Below are positions 1-8,708 of a stretch of DNA of 64,000 nucleotides, piece by piece. A program made the position numbers and the translations under genes. The stretch is from Sphingomonas sp. Ag1 (GTDB lineage: Bacteria > Pseudomonadota > Alphaproteobacteria > Sphingomonadales > Sphingomonadaceae). The notes under the pieces were generated by a model. The model worked only from the letters and a program-made list of their open reading frames with translations. It was not told the origin of the DNA and searched no databases. The stretch is from the NCBI RefSeq assembly GCF_000980895.1, contig NZ_LAZX01000090.1:105534-169533 (forward strand), in the 5' to 3' direction. The stretch's first letter is position 1. Each line of letters begins with the position of its first letter.

Positions 1-1
1 C

Positions 2-34
2 GTGACGCCGCATTGGTTCGGCAAGCGTATCTGA
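2..34 (+). CDS. possible C-terminal tail of an upstream gene (partial)
   Basis: One forward frame runs open from the window edge and stops with TGA, giving only ten residues (VTPHWFGKRI). It is followed by a 67 bp gap and then a Shine-Dalgarno-like GAAAGGA before the next gene, which fits the end of an upstream gene on the same strand. The fragment is too short to identify, and it could be chance. Confidence 0.25.
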   Translation: MTPHWFGKRI

Positions 35-101
35 ACCTCGCCGCTGATCCGGCGTTCGCAGCCGCACCGGCGGCATCCCGGCCGCTTCACGAAAGGACAT
101 T

Positions 102-899
102 ATGAGGATCCCGTTCGCGCAGATCGACGCCTTCGCCGACGCGCCGTTCGTCGGCAATCCCGCCGCCGTGCTGCCGCTTTCGGCCTGGCCCGACGACACG
201 TTGCTTCAGGCGATCGCGTCGGAGAACAACCTGTCCGAAACGGCCTTCATCGTGCCAGCGCCGGCGAACGATGCGGCGGATTTTGAACTGCGCTGGTTTA
301 CGCCGGCCGCCGAGGTGGCGCTATGTGGGCATGCGACGCTGGCCAGCGGGCATTTCGTCCTGTCCTCCGACACCACGATCGATCGCGTGCGCTTCGCCAC
401 CCGGCAGGCCGGGATGCTGGAGGTCGCGCGGCGCGGCGCGGGTTATGAGATGGCGCTGCCCGCGTGGCGGCCCAAGCCAAAGCCGCTGGGCGCGATCGTC
501 GCCGCACTGGGCGTCGAGGCGGTGGAGACGCTGTGGCATGACAAGGGCTATGCGTTGGTGATCGTCGCCGATGAGGCAGCGGTGCGCGCCGCCGCGCCCG
601 ATGGTCGCGCGATCAAGGCTTTGGGGCCGATCGTCCATATCGTCGCCGCGCACGGTGAGAGCGCGGATATCGTCAGCCGCGTCTTCACCGACTTCTACGA
701 CATTCCCGAGGATCCGGTGACCGGCTCCGCCCATGCGGTGATGGCGCCTTACTGGGCCGATGTGCTTGGCCGCGACACCTTCAGCGCGTTTCAGGCGAGC
801 GCGCGTGGTGGCCGGATCGGCTGCCGGGTTGCTGGGGACCGCATCCTGCTGACCGGCGAGTGCGTCACCGTGATCGAGGGGACGTATCTGCTGCCCTGA
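102..899 (+). CDS. PhzF family isomerase/epimerase-like protein
   Basis: This 265-residue protein has the full length of the PhzF (phenazine biosynthesis-like) family of cytoplasmic diaminopimelate-epimerase-fold isomerases. The N-terminal half carries FADAPFVGNPAAV and the segment ENNLSETAFI, whose glutamate near residue 46 matches the family's catalytic acid. CGHATLASGH follows near residue 75, and the second half has DPVTGSAHAVMAPYW. The start is supported by GAAAGGA seven bases upstream of the ATG. No other phenazine genes lie nearby, so this is one of the many PhzF homologues of unknown substrate. The next gene, mnmA, is convergent. Family assignment is firm; the reaction is unknown. Confidence 0.9.
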   Translation: MRIPFAQIDAFADAPFVGNPAAVLPLSAWPDDTLLQAIASENNLSETAFIVPAPANDAADFELRWFTPAAEVALCGHATLASGHFVLSSDTTIDRVRFATRQAGMLEVARRGAGYEMALPAWRPKPKPLGAIVAALGVEAVETLWHDKGYALVIVADEAAVRAAAPDGRAIKALGPIVHIVAAHGESADIVSRVFTDFYDIPEDPVTGSAHAVMAPYWADVLGRDTFSAFQASARGGRIGCRVAGDRILLTGECVTVIEGTYLLP

Positions 900-918
900 T
901 CGGTGGCAGCGCCTGTCG

Positions 919-2043
919 TCAGGCCGCCAGCGCGGCGGCCTCGGTGCTCGCGATCCAGCCGCCGCCGAGCACCCGGTCGCCATCATACAGCACCGCCGCC
1001 TGGCCCGGCGCGACGCCATATTCGGGCGCGTCGAACAGCAGCATGTCGCCATCGAGGCGCGCCGGCACCGGCTTGGCCATCGATCGCACCTTGGCGGTCA
1101 GCGGGCCGTCCAGAGGTCCGAGGATGTTGAGATCGGCGAGCCGCGCGGCGGCCACCGCCAGCGCCGCGCGCGGGCCGACGACGACGCGCCGCGCCTCGGG
1201 CTCCAGCCGGATGACGTACAGCGGCTCGGGCTGGCCGCCGATGTCGAGGCCGCGCCGCTGGCCGACGGTGTAATGGATGATCCCCTCGTGCCGGCCGAGC
1301 GCGCGTCCTTCGAGGTCGACGATCTCGCCGCCGTCCACTGCTGCGGGGCGCAGTTTCTTGACCAGCCCGGCGTAGTCACCGTCGGGGACGAAGCAGATAT
1401 CCTGGCTGTCGGGCTTGCTCGCGACGCCCAGCCCCATCTCGGCAGCGATCGCGCGCACCTGGTCCTTGGGCATGCCGCCCAGCGGGAAGCGCAGGAAATC
1501 GAGCTGCCGGCGCGTGGTGGCGAACAGGAAATAGCTCTGGTCGCGCGCGGGATCGATCGCGCGGTGCAGCTCGGCGCCCTCGCTGCCCATCACCCGGCGG
1601 ACATAATGGCCGGTGGCGAGGCAGTCCGCGCCCAGATCACGCGCCAACGCGAACAGGTCGGTGAATTTGGGTCCCATGTTGCACTGGACGCAAGGGATGG
1701 GCGTGCGGCCGGCGAGATATTCGTCGGCAAAGCGGTCGACCACCCGGCTGCGGAAGCTGCTTTCGTGGTCGAACACATAATGCGCGATGCCTAGGCTGTC
1801 GCACACCGCGCGCGCATCACGAATGTCGCGCCCGGCGCAGCAGGCGCCGGGGCGGGCGGTCGCCTCGCCATGGTCGTACAATTGCAGCGTCACGCCGATC
1901 GTCTCCGCCCCGCTCGCCTTGGCCAGCGCGGCGACGACGGAGCTGTCCACCCCGCCCGACATGGCAACGACGATGCGGCGGCCGGCGGCGGCGCCGTCCA
2001 GCTGGAAATCACCGATATCAGTCACGTGCGCGCCATAGCACAT
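919..2043 (-). CDS. mnmA: tRNA 2-thiouridine(34) synthase MnmA
   Basis: MnmA thiolates uridine 34 in the anticodon of tRNA-Lys, -Glu and -Gln, using ATP and relayed sulfur. The PP-loop [10 protein letters not shown] lies near the N-terminus. The two expected cysteines are in [13 protein letters not shown] and [12 protein letters not shown], and GHYVRR and DQSYFLF are also typical. The frame stays open another 76 codons upstream, but that would run into the divergent gene at 2153, and homologues begin shortly before the PP-loop. I therefore start at the ATG at 2043 (374 aa); a GTG at 2025 is an alternative. Neither has a clear ribosome binding site. Convergent with the PhzF gene, with a 19 bp gap. 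Confidence 0.93.
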   Translation of the reverse strand: MCYGAHVTDIGDFQLDGAAAGRRIVVAMSGGVDSSVVAALAKASGAETIGVTLQLYDHGEATARPGACCAGRDIRDARAVCDSLGIAHYVFDHESSFRSRVVDRFADEYLAGRTPIPCVQCNMGPKFTDLFALARDLGADCLATGHYVRRVMGSEGAELHRAIDPARDQSYFLFATTRRQLDFLRFPLGGMPKDQVRAIAAEMGLGVASKPDSQDICFVPDGDYAGLVKKLRPAAVDGGEIVDLEGRALGRHEGIIHYTVGQRRGLDIGGQPEPLYVIRLEPEARRVVVGPRAALAVAAARLADLNILGPLDGPLTAKVRSMAKPVPARLDGDMLLFDAPEYGVAPGQAAVLYDGDRVLGGGWIASTEAAALAA

Positions 2044-2152
2044 CCGAATTGGATGGTGAACGCGCACCAGGATGGTGGCATCCTTTACGGACCCTTCATC
2101 TGCGGCGCGTAGCAGGGGTGTCCCGTAGGACGCATGAGGAGCCAGGCGTAGC

Positions 2153-2380
2153 GTGGACCTGAGTTTTGCCCTGTTCGACCGCCGCGCACCGCTGGTCGAG
2201 CTCCCCAGCGACCTGGCGGTATTGCTGGTGGAGATGACGGCGCGGCAGGCGGCGTCGCCCACCGCGACCATCTACGCCCGTTCGGCGCGGGTGCGGCTCG
2301 ATTCGCCGCTTTTCGCGCCGGTGGACGGTGCGTTCAACGGTCCCGTGGCCAAAGCAATGATGCAATGGAAGGACGATTGA
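2153..2380 (+). CDS. small hypothetical protein upstream of sciP
   Basis: This 75-residue acidic-tailed protein starts with GTG, with AGGAG about eleven bases upstream. It has no signal peptide or membrane segment and I recognise no domain. The sequence is mixed hydrophobic/charged and ends MMQWKDD, which looks like a small folded cytoplasmic protein. It lies between the divergent mnmA and sciP, 108 bp before sciP on the same strand. The opposite strand is also open here as a long N-terminal extension of mnmA, so one of the two readings is false. The ribosome binding site and the mnmA family length favour this gene. Confidence 0.55.
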   Translation: MDLSFALFDRRAPLVELPSDLAVLLVEMTARQAASPTATIYARSARVRLDSPLFAPVDGAFNGPVAKAMMQWKDD

Positions 2381-2488
2381 ACATCCTGTTTACCGATCGG
2401 TGGCTAGAGTACACCGGTTCGCGTTCGTCACGCTGTGCAATGTCAGGTGGAAAGGGGGCCTCGCGGTCCCCACAACCGAGGTTGAGTC

Positions 2489-2788
2489 ATGATTGAGAAC
2501 CAGAAGATCCGTCCCGCCCGGGTCATCGGCCCGCTCGGCGAGCCATTGACCCTCGAAACGCTGCCGCCGCCGACCACCACCCGCTGGGTCGTGCGTCGCA
2601 AGGCGGAGGTCGTCGCGGCGGTGAACGGCGGTCTGCTGACGGTTGACGAGGTGTGCAATCGCTACGGCCTGACGGTGGAGGAATTCGCCAGCTGGCAGCG
2701 TGCGATCGACCGGTCGGGCATGCCCGGGCTGCGCGTCACGCGCATCCAGCACTACAAATCGCTCTATGAGCGCCAGCAGAACTTCTGA
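2489..2788 (+). CDS. sciP: CtrA inhibitor SciP (DUF1153)
   Basis: SciP is the alphaproteobacterial small DNA-binding protein (DUF1153) that in Caulobacter restrains CtrA-dependent transcription during the cell cycle. The 99-residue product carries the family hallmarks in order: GPLGEPLTLETLPPP, RWVVRRKAEVVAAVNGGLL, then a helix-turn-helix region with YGLTVEEFASWQRAIDRSG and GLRVTRIQHYK. ATG start; a GAGTC, the recognition sequence of the cell-cycle methylase CcrM, sits immediately before the start codon, although a single site can be chance. A GlsB-type gene follows on the same strand. Confidence 0.93.
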   Translation: MIENQKIRPARVIGPLGEPLTLETLPPPTTTRWVVRRKAEVVAAVNGGLLTVDEVCNRYGLTVEEFASWQRAIDRSGMPGLRVTRIQHYKSLYERQQNF

Positions 2789-2877
2789 ACTGAGTTACGT
2801 GATCGGAACAAAGTTTGGCTGTCAAGAGTATTTTCCCCAGCCCGGCCGTTCGGGCCGTTAACGCAGGGGAGTTAGTT

Positions 2878-3135
2878 ATGGGTATCATTCTCTGGTTGAT
2901 CGTCGGCGGTGTGATCGGCTGGCTCGCCAGCATCATCATGCGGACCGATGCACAGCAGGGCATCTTCCTGAATATCGTCGTCGGCATCGTTGGCGCGTTC
3001 ATCGGTGGTCTGATCATTTCGGGTGGTTCGATCAACAATTCGCCGCTGACGCTGACGTCGTTCCTGGTGTCGCTGCTGGGTGCGGTTGTCCTGCTGGCGA
3101 TCGTCAACCTCGTCCGTCGTGGCAGCGTGCGTTAA
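2878..3135 (+). CDS. GlsB/YeaQ/YmgE family stress-response membrane protein
   Basis: This 85-residue inner-membrane protein belongs to the transglycosylase-associated/GlsB family of small general-stress proteins, whose biochemical role is unclear. It has three hydrophobic helices: residues about 3-20 (with the glycine-rich VGGVIGWLASIIM), about 30-48 (IVVGIVGAFIGG) and about 60-79. The ATG at 2878 is chosen because AGGGGAG lies eight bases upstream and homologues begin MGI; a longer frame to 2815 lacks such support. A strong hairpin terminator follows. Confidence 0.9.
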   Translation: MGIILWLIVGGVIGWLASIIMRTDAQQGIFLNIVVGIVGAFIGGLIISGGSINNSPLTLTSFLVSLLGAVVLLAIVNLVRRGSVR

Positions 3136-3158
3136 GCCCGCGCTACCAGGACCATGAC

Positions 3159-3192
3159 AAAAGGGCCGCCCGATCACTCGGGCGGCCCTTTT
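3159..3192. terminator. bidirectional intrinsic terminator
   Basis: A perfect 14-bp inverted repeat (AAAAGGGCCGCCCG and its complement) with a six-base loop ends in TTTT on the plus strand and, read backwards, also in a T run. It sits between the GlsB gene and the convergent SIMPL gene and can stop transcription from both sides. Confidence 0.9.
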
Positions 3193-3227
3193 CTTGGCCG
3201 GTACTTTCCGGCCCTTGGGAAAGCCTG

Positions 3228-3257
3228 ATGCCGCCCCGCGCCGCTGCGGGGCGGCAT
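3228..3257 (-). terminator. hairpin downstream of the SIMPL-domain gene
   Basis: A 12-bp perfect stem (ATGCCGCCCCGC) with a six-base loop lies directly after the stop codon of the minus-strand gene at 3262. There is no clean T run, so it may act with the neighbouring 3159 hairpin rather than alone. Confidence 0.55.
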
Positions 3258-3261
3258 TTGC

Positions 3262-3978
3262 TCATTTCAGCAGGAAACGCACCGCGATGGTGACGCTGAC
3301 TTCGGTCTCGCCCGGCAGCATCTCGGTCTGCGCATCCGCCTTGGCCGCGCGGGCGTAGAGGACCGGCGGGCGGGGTTGATCGCCGCGATTTTCGCCCTGC
3401 TCGTTGATCGACACGATCCGGTCGACGCGAAGCCCGGCAGCCTGCGCATAGAGCTGCGCGCGGGCCTGTGCCTGTCGCACCGCATTCACCCGCGCCTCGT
3501 CGAGCGCCGCCGCCGGCTTGTCGATCGACAATTGCGGCCCGTCGATCTGGTTGGCGCCCGCCTTCACCAGGGCATCGAGAACCCGCCCGCTCTTGGCGAT
3601 GTCGCGAAACTTCACCGACACCGTGTTGGTCGCCTGATAGCCGGTGATCACCGGCGGCTGGTTCTCGCCATAGCGATATTGCGGCGACAGGCCGATGCTG
3701 GCGGTCGCGATGTCGCGCTCGGCAATTCCCGCGGCGCGGAGCGCGGCGATGACGCGCGCCATCTGGCTGGCATTCTGCGCCGACGCCTCGCTCGCGGTCG
3801 CCGCCTGCGTCACGACGCCCGCGCGCAGCGTCGCAACGTCCGGTACGCGGGTAATGTCGCCAGTCGCGACGACGTCGAGCAGCGTCCCGTCCGGCAGCAC
3901 CGGCCCGCCCACCACATTCTGGGCCAGGGCGGGGGTGGCGGCGGTGGCCAGCATCAGCGAAGCGAAAAGAATGCGCAT
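3262..3978 (-). CDS. exported SIMPL domain-containing protein (DUF541)
   Basis: This 238-residue protein has a clear signal peptide (residues 1-19, ending TPALAQ), so it is periplasmic or outer-membrane associated. The rest is a SIMPL/DUF541 domain: VVATGDITRVPDVATLRAGVVTQA early, repeated helix-strand units, the VSVKFRDIAKSGRVLDALV segment, and a terminal strand ATEVSVTIAVRFLL-like. Homologues such as E. coli YggE have been linked to oxidative stress, but the mechanism is unknown. The gene is alone on the minus strand and divergent from the efflux operon; the 211 bp gap holds promoters for both. Confidence 0.9.
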   Translation of the reverse strand: MRILFASLMLATAATPALAQNVVGGPVLPDGTLLDVVATGDITRVPDVATLRAGVVTQAATASEASAQNASQMARVIAALRAAGIAERDIATASIGLSPQYRYGENQPPVITGYQATNTVSVKFRDIAKSGRVLDALVKAGANQIDGPQLSIDKPAAALDEARVNAVRQAQARAQLYAQAAGLRVDRIVSINEQGENRGDQPRPPVLYARAAKADAQTEMLPGETEVSVTIAVRFLLK

Positions 3979-4103
3979 GAATGTTTAACTCCGGACAATC
4001 GGTTGGTCGTTCCTGGACAACGCTTCGACAACGCAAGCTGAACGAGGCTGGCTTGTGGTGGAGCACCCAATCTGCCATGGCGCCAATCGGGGCAAGCCGG
4101 TAC

Positions 4104-4130
4104 TTGAGGCCGGTGACTTATTCATATAAT
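4104..4130 (+). promoter_or_regulatory. candidate promoter of the RND efflux operon
   Basis: A perfect TATAAT at 4125-4130 stands out in a GC-rich region 60 bp before the adaptor gene. A weak -35 match, TTGAGG, lies at 4104-4109 with a short 15-bp spacer. No operator-like palindrome is obvious and no regulator gene is adjacent. Confidence 0.4.
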
Positions 4131-4189
4131 ACACTGCCGGCAAGGTAGCGAACGGCCGTCTGACGTCGCCGGAGCGGGATGTAGGGTGC

Positions 4190-5368
4190 ATGAATCACGA
4201 TACCGGTAGTGTGAGTGGCGAGACCGTGTTGATCGAAGGTCCGACGGATGATGGTCGCCGGCGTCGCCGGCTCATCATCGTGGCTGTGGTGGCGGTACTG
4301 GCGATCGTGGCCGCGGCGATGTTGCTGACGCGCTCGGGCGATCCTGCGCCTTCGGCCTCCTCCGCCGCCGATCAGGCGCCGCGCGTCACGGTCATCGTGC
4401 CGGGCCGTGCATCGGTCGATCGCGCGGTCACTGCCACCGGCACGCTGGCCGCGCGCCGCGAGATGCCGGTCGGTGTCGCTGGCGAAGGCGGCATGGTGAC
4501 CGCCGTTCTGGTCGAACCGGGCCAGTGGGTGCGCGCCGGCCAGGTGCTCGCCACGGTGGACCGGTCGGTGCAGACGCAAACCGCCGCCAGCCTCGCCGCG
4601 CAGGTCAACGTGGCCAAGGCCGATCTGACGCTCGCCCAGGCGGAGCTTGATCGCGCCGAGCAGCTCGTCGGCCGCGGGTTCATCAGCCAGGCCGACGTCC
4701 AGCGCCGCATCGCCACCCGCGATGCCGCCGCCGCGCGGCTCAAGGTTGCCAACGCCGCCGCTTCCGAACAGCGCGCGCGCAACAATCGCCTCGATATCCG
4801 GGCACCCGCCGCCGGCCTCGTGCTGACGCGCCAAGTCGAGCCGGGGCAGATCATCAGCTCCGCCTCGGGCACGCTGTTCCGCATGGCCAAGGGGGGCGAG
4901 ATGGAAATGCGCGCGCAGCTCGCCGAGGACGATCTCGTCAAGCTGCGCCCGGGCGCACGCGTCAGCGTGACCCCGGTGGGCAGCGAGACGAAGTTCGATG
5001 GCGAGGTGTGGCAGGTGTCGCCGGTCATCGACCCGCAGACGCGCCAGGGCATCGCCCGCGTTGCGCTTCGCTATGATCCCGCGCTTCGCCCCGGCGGTTT
5101 CGCCTCCGCCACGATCGTCGGCGGCACCGCCAGCGTGCCTGAGCTTCCGCAATCGGCGGTTCTTAGCGACGAGAAGGGCAATTACGTCTATATCGCCGAC
5201 AAGAACAATGTGGTGCAGCGCCGCGACGTGCGGCTGGGCACGGTGAACGACGATTCGGTTGCGATTGCATCAGGTCTCGACGGCACGGAAAAGGTGGTCG
5301 TCTCGGCAGGTGCGTTCCTGAACCCGGGGCAGAAGATCGCGCCGGTGCTCGGCAAGCCCGGAGTGTGA
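4190..5368 (+). CDS. RND efflux pump periplasmic adaptor (membrane fusion protein)
   Basis: This 392-residue protein is the HlyD/AcrA-type adaptor that links an inner-membrane RND pump to an outer-membrane channel. A short cytoplasmic tail with an RRRRR cluster precedes one membrane anchor (residues about 27-47), so it is anchored by a helix rather than by a lipid. The biotinyl-lipoyl halves flank an alpha-helical hairpin (QVNVAKADLTLAQAELDRAEQL region), and the beta-barrel and membrane-proximal domains follow. The stop lies 4 bp before the pump gene, so they are co-transcribed. No TolC-type gene is in the window. Confidence 0.94.
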   Translation: MNHDTGSVSGETVLIEGPTDDGRRRRRLIIVAVVAVLAIVAAAMLLTRSGDPAPSASSAADQAPRVTVIVPGRASVDRAVTATGTLAARREMPVGVAGEGGMVTAVLVEPGQWVRAGQVLATVDRSVQTQTAASLAAQVNVAKADLTLAQAELDRAEQLVGRGFISQADVQRRIATRDAAAARLKVANAAASEQRARNNRLDIRAPAAGLVLTRQVEPGQIISSASGTLFRMAKGGEMEMRAQLAEDDLVKLRPGARVSVTPVGSETKFDGEVWQVSPVIDPQTRQGIARVALRYDPALRPGGFASATIVGGTASVPELPQSAVLSDEKGNYVYIADKNNVVQRRDVRLGTVNDDSVAIASGLDGTEKVVVSAGAFLNPGQKIAPVLGKPGV

Positions 5369-5372
5369 CGGC

Positions 5373-8300
5373 ATGAGTTTCCGCAATATCTCGGCCTGGT
5401 CGATCCGAAACCCGGTTCCGGTCATCGTCCTGTTCGTGATCCTGACGGTCGCCGGCATCGTCAGCTTCATCCGGATGGACATCAACCGCGAACCGGACAT
5501 CGATTTCCCCGCGGTCGCGGTGGAAATCACGCAGCCGGGCGCCGCGCCGAGCGAGCTGGAAACGCAGGTCACGCAGCGGATCGAGGCCGCGGTGCGGACG
5601 ATCGAGGGCGTGGACGAAATCCAGTCCTTTGTCTCCGAAGGCAATTCGACGACGATGATCCAGCTGGACATCGGCACGCCGGTCGACCGCGCGGTGAACG
5701 AAGTGCGCGATGCCGTTACGCAGATCCGCTCCAACCTGCCCGAAGGCATCCTGGAGCCGCAGATCAGCCGTGTGAAGATCAACGACAATGATCTGGGCAG
5801 CTATTCGGCGATCGGCACCGACATGACGATCGAGCAGCTGAGCTGGTACATCGACAATACGGTGACCAAGGAGCTGCTCGGCGTCGAGGGCATGGGCTCG
5901 GTCGAACGTAACGGCGGCGTCGATCGTGAGATCCGCGTGATCCTCGATCCGGCGAAGCTTGCCGCCTACGGCCTCACCGCCACCCAGATCAACCAGCAGC
6001 TGCGGCAGGTGAACCTGAACGCCGCCGGCGGCCGTGCGGAGATCGCCGGCGCCGAACAGTCGGTGCGCGTGCTGGGTAATGCGCGCGACGCCTATGAACT
6101 GGGCCAGACGCAGATCATCGCCGGCAACGGCCGCACGATCAAGCTGAGCGCGGTGGCGACGGTGCGCGACCTTTATGCCGAGCAGCGATCCGCCGCCGGC
6201 GTCGACGGTCGACCGGTCATCACCTTCGATTTCAAGCGGGCCAAGGGCTATTCGGAAGTCAGCGTCTTCAAGGAGGCGCAGAAGAAGCTCGCCGAGCTGG
6301 AGAAGCGCAATCCGCAGGTGAAATTCCAGCTGCGGATCGACGGCTCCAAATATGCGATCGAGCAATATGAGAGCGCGATCCACGCGATGATCGAGGGCGC
6401 GGTGCTCGCCGTGTTCATCGTGTTCCTGTTCCTGCGTGACAAGCGCGCGACGTTCATATCGGCGCTCGCCATCCCGCTCTCCGCGATCCCCGCCTTCTGG
6501 TTCATGGACCTGATGGGGTTCACGCTGAACCAGATGACGCTGCTCGCGCTCAGCCTCGTTGCGGGCGTGCTGGTCGACGATGCGATCGTGGAGATCGAGA
6601 ACATCGTTCGTCACATGCGCATGGGTAAATCCGCCTATCAGGCGTCGATCGACGCGGCGGACGAGATCGGCCTGGCCGTGCTCGCCACCACCATGTCGAT
6701 CGTCGCGGTGTTCCTGCCGGTCGGCCTGATGCCGGGCGTGTCGGGGCAGTTCTTCAAGAACTTCGGCCTCACCGTCGTCGTCGCGGTGCTGATGAGCCTT
6801 GCGGTCGCGCGCATGATCACGCCGATGATCGCGGCCTATTTCCTGAAGTCCGCCGGCCCCGAAGCGCATGGCGAGGGGCGGATGATGGACATCTATATGA
6901 ACGTCCTTCGCTGGACGCTCGATCCCGGCAAGTCGATGGCGATCCGCGCGCGCGGCGGGTTCAGCCGCGTGACCGGCTATTTCCGCGATCACCGCGTCTG
7001 GACGATCGGCATCGGCGTGCTCGCCTTCCTGCTGACCATTGTCGGTTTCGCCAGCCTGCCGATGCAGTTCCAGCCGTCGATCGACCAGGAACGCTCGACT
7101 GTCACGATCACCATGCCGCCCGGCTCCACGCTGGCGCAGACGCAGCAGGTCGTCGACAAGGTCTATGACCTGCTGCGTCAGCAGCCAGAGGCGGAGACGA
7201 TCTACACCCGCGCCTTCGTCGGCACTGGCCGCGTCACCGTGCAGTTCAAGGACAAGCCGAGCCTCAACGAACGGATCGGCGCGCTGTTCGGCGGCGACCT
7301 CAGCCATCGGCGCGAAAAGACCTCGACCGAGTTCGAACGCCAGCTTGCGCCGGAACTCGCCAAGATCCCGGATGCGCGCGTCAACTTCCAGTCGCAGTTC
7401 GGCTGGGGCGACAACAACCGCGACGTGTCGGTGACGCTCGGCAGCGACGATCCGGTGCTGCTGCGCGAAACCGCCGACAAGATCGTGCGCGAAATGGCGA
7501 AGATCCCCGGCTTCCTTGCGCCGCGCATTGCGGGCGATCTCAACCGGCCGGAAATCGTCATCAAGCCGCGGCTCGACCTCGCGGCGGACCTTGGCGTCAC
7601 GACCAGTGCACTGTCCAACGCGATCCGCATCGCGACACTGGGCGACATCGACCAGAACAGCGCGCGCTTCTCGCTCAACGACCGGCAGATCCCGATCCGG
7701 GTGGCGCTGGATCAGTCGTCGCGCACGCGCATGGCGACGATCCGCAACCTGCCGGTGCCGACGCAGAACGGCGGATCGGTGCCGCTGTCGGTGGTCGCGG
7801 AGATCGGCTTTGGCTCCGGCCCGACCAAGATCAACCGCCTCAATCAGCAGCGACAGCTGACGATTGGCGCCGATCTGGCCCCGGGGCTGGTGCTGTCCAA
7901 CGCGATGCAGCAGGTCAACGCGCTGCCGATCATGAAGAACCTGCCGCTCGGCGTGCAGAAGATGAGCGTCGGCCAGGCCAAGTGGCAGATGGAGATGCTG
8001 ATCAACTTCGTGATCGCGGTGATCGCGGGGGTGTTCCTCGTCTTCTCGGTGCTGGTGCTGCTGTATCGCCGGCTGCTGCCGCCGCTGGTCAATATGGGCT
8101 CGCTGCTGCTCGCGCCGCTGGGCGGCGTCATCGCGCTGATCATCACCGGCAACCCGTTGTCGATGCCGGTGTTCATCGGGCTCCTGATGCTGCTCGGCAT
8201 CGTGGCGAAGAACTCGATCCTCCTGATCGATTTCGCGCTGGAGGAAATGCACGCCGGCGTGCCGATTTATGACGCGGTGGTCGACGCCGGGCACAAACGC

Positions 8301-8639
8301 GCGCAGCCGATCGTAATGACCACGGTGGCGATGGTCGCGGGCATGGTGCCGACCGCGCTGGCGCTCACCGGCGACGGGGCATGGCGCGCGCCGATGGGCA
8401 TTGTCGTGATCGGCGGCCTCATCGTCTCGACGTTGCTGACGCTGCTGATCGTGCCGGCTGCCTTCAGCCTGTCGATCGGGATCGAACGCCGCATTGGCCC
8501 ATGGCTCGGTCGCAAGCTGCTGACCTATCGTCCCGGCGACGATGGTTCGACGGTGATCGACCACCAGGGCCCCAGCGGCGTCCTGCCCGCCCCGCACGGC
8601 CGCATCGGCTTCCGCGACGGCGACGTTCCGGCCGAATGA
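5373..8639 (+). CDS. RND family efflux transporter permease
   Basis: This 1088-residue inner-membrane pump is of full AcrB/HAE1 length, with twelve expected helices and two large periplasmic loops. The proton-relay residues are present: the aspartate pair in VDDAIVEIENI (helix 4), the lysine in GIVAKNSILLIDF (helix 10) and the arginine and threonine in RAQPIVMTTVAMVAGMVP (helix 11). Compared with AcrB, the TM1 exit reads MDINREPDIDFPAVAV, as in the MexB-like/heavy-metal-independent group common in alphaproteobacteria. Substrate cannot be deduced. The C-terminal tail after helix 12 is polar, about 50 residues. Confidence 0.94.
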   Translation: MSFRNISAWSIRNPVPVIVLFVILTVAGIVSFIRMDINREPDIDFPAVAVEITQPGAAPSELETQVTQRIEAAVRTIEGVDEIQSFVSEGNSTTMIQLDIGTPVDRAVNEVRDAVTQIRSNLPEGILEPQISRVKINDNDLGSYSAIGTDMTIEQLSWYIDNTVTKELLGVEGMGSVERNGGVDREIRVILDPAKLAAYGLTATQINQQLRQVNLNAAGGRAEIAGAEQSVRVLGNARDAYELGQTQIIAGNGRTIKLSAVATVRDLYAEQRSAAGVDGRPVITFDFKRAKGYSEVSVFKEAQKKLAELEKRNPQVKFQLRIDGSKYAIEQYESAIHAMIEGAVLAVFIVFLFLRDKRATFISALAIPLSAIPAFWFMDLMGFTLNQMTLLALSLVAGVLVDDAIVEIENIVRHMRMGKSAYQASIDAADEIGLAVLATTMSIVAVFLPVGLMPGVSGQFFKNFGLTVVVAVLMSLAVARMITPMIAAYFLKSAGPEAHGEGRMMDIYMNVLRWTLDPGKSMAIRARGGFSRVTGYFRDHRVWTIGIGVLAFLLTIVGFASLPMQFQPSIDQERSTVTITMPPGSTLAQTQQVVDKVYDLLRQQPEAETIYTRAFVGTGRVTVQFKDKPSLNERIGALFGGDLSHRREKTSTEFERQLAPELAKIPDARVNFQSQFGWGDNNRDVSVTLGSDDPVLLRETADKIVREMAKIPGFLAPRIAGDLNRPEIVIKPRLDLAADLGVTTSALSNAIRIATLGDIDQNSARFSLNDRQIPIRVALDQSSRTRMATIRNLPVPTQNGGSVPLSVVAEIGFGSGPTKINRLNQQRQLTIGADLAPGLVLSNAMQQVNALPIMKNLPLGVQKMSVGQAKWQMEMLINFVIAVIAGVFLVFSVLVLLYRRLLPPLVNMGSLLLAPLGGVIALIITGNPLSMPVFIGLLMLLGIVAKNSILLIDFALEEMHAGVPIYDAVVDAGHKRAQPIVMTTVAMVAGMVPTALALTGDGAWRAPMGIVVIGGLIVSTLLTLLIVPAAFSLSIGIERRIGPWLGRKLLTYRPGDDGSTVIDHQGPSGVLPAPHGRIGFRDGDVPAE

Positions 8640-8678
8640 CCCCATCATAAGCGTCAACTTCGAGAAAGAAGGCTTGAA

Positions 8679-8700
8679 CAATCCCCCGCTTGGGGGATTG
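8679..8700 (+). terminator. hairpin between the efflux pump and DUF445 genes
   Basis: A perfect 9-bp stem (CAATCCCCC) with a GCTT loop ends 8 bp before the next ATG. It lacks a T run, so it may be a weak terminator or a member of the small GC-rich hairpin repeats scattered between genes here. Confidence 0.45.
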
Positions 8701-8708
8701 ATCGGGAC

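Noticed and set aside
2044..2271. N-terminal extension of mnmA
   Set aside because: It would add about 76 residues with no family similarity and would overlap the divergent small gene that has its own ribosome binding site.
2478..2488. CcrM methylation site at the sciP start as a firm regulatory feature
   Set aside because: GAGTC is only five bases and occurs often by chance; I mention it but do not list it as a feature.
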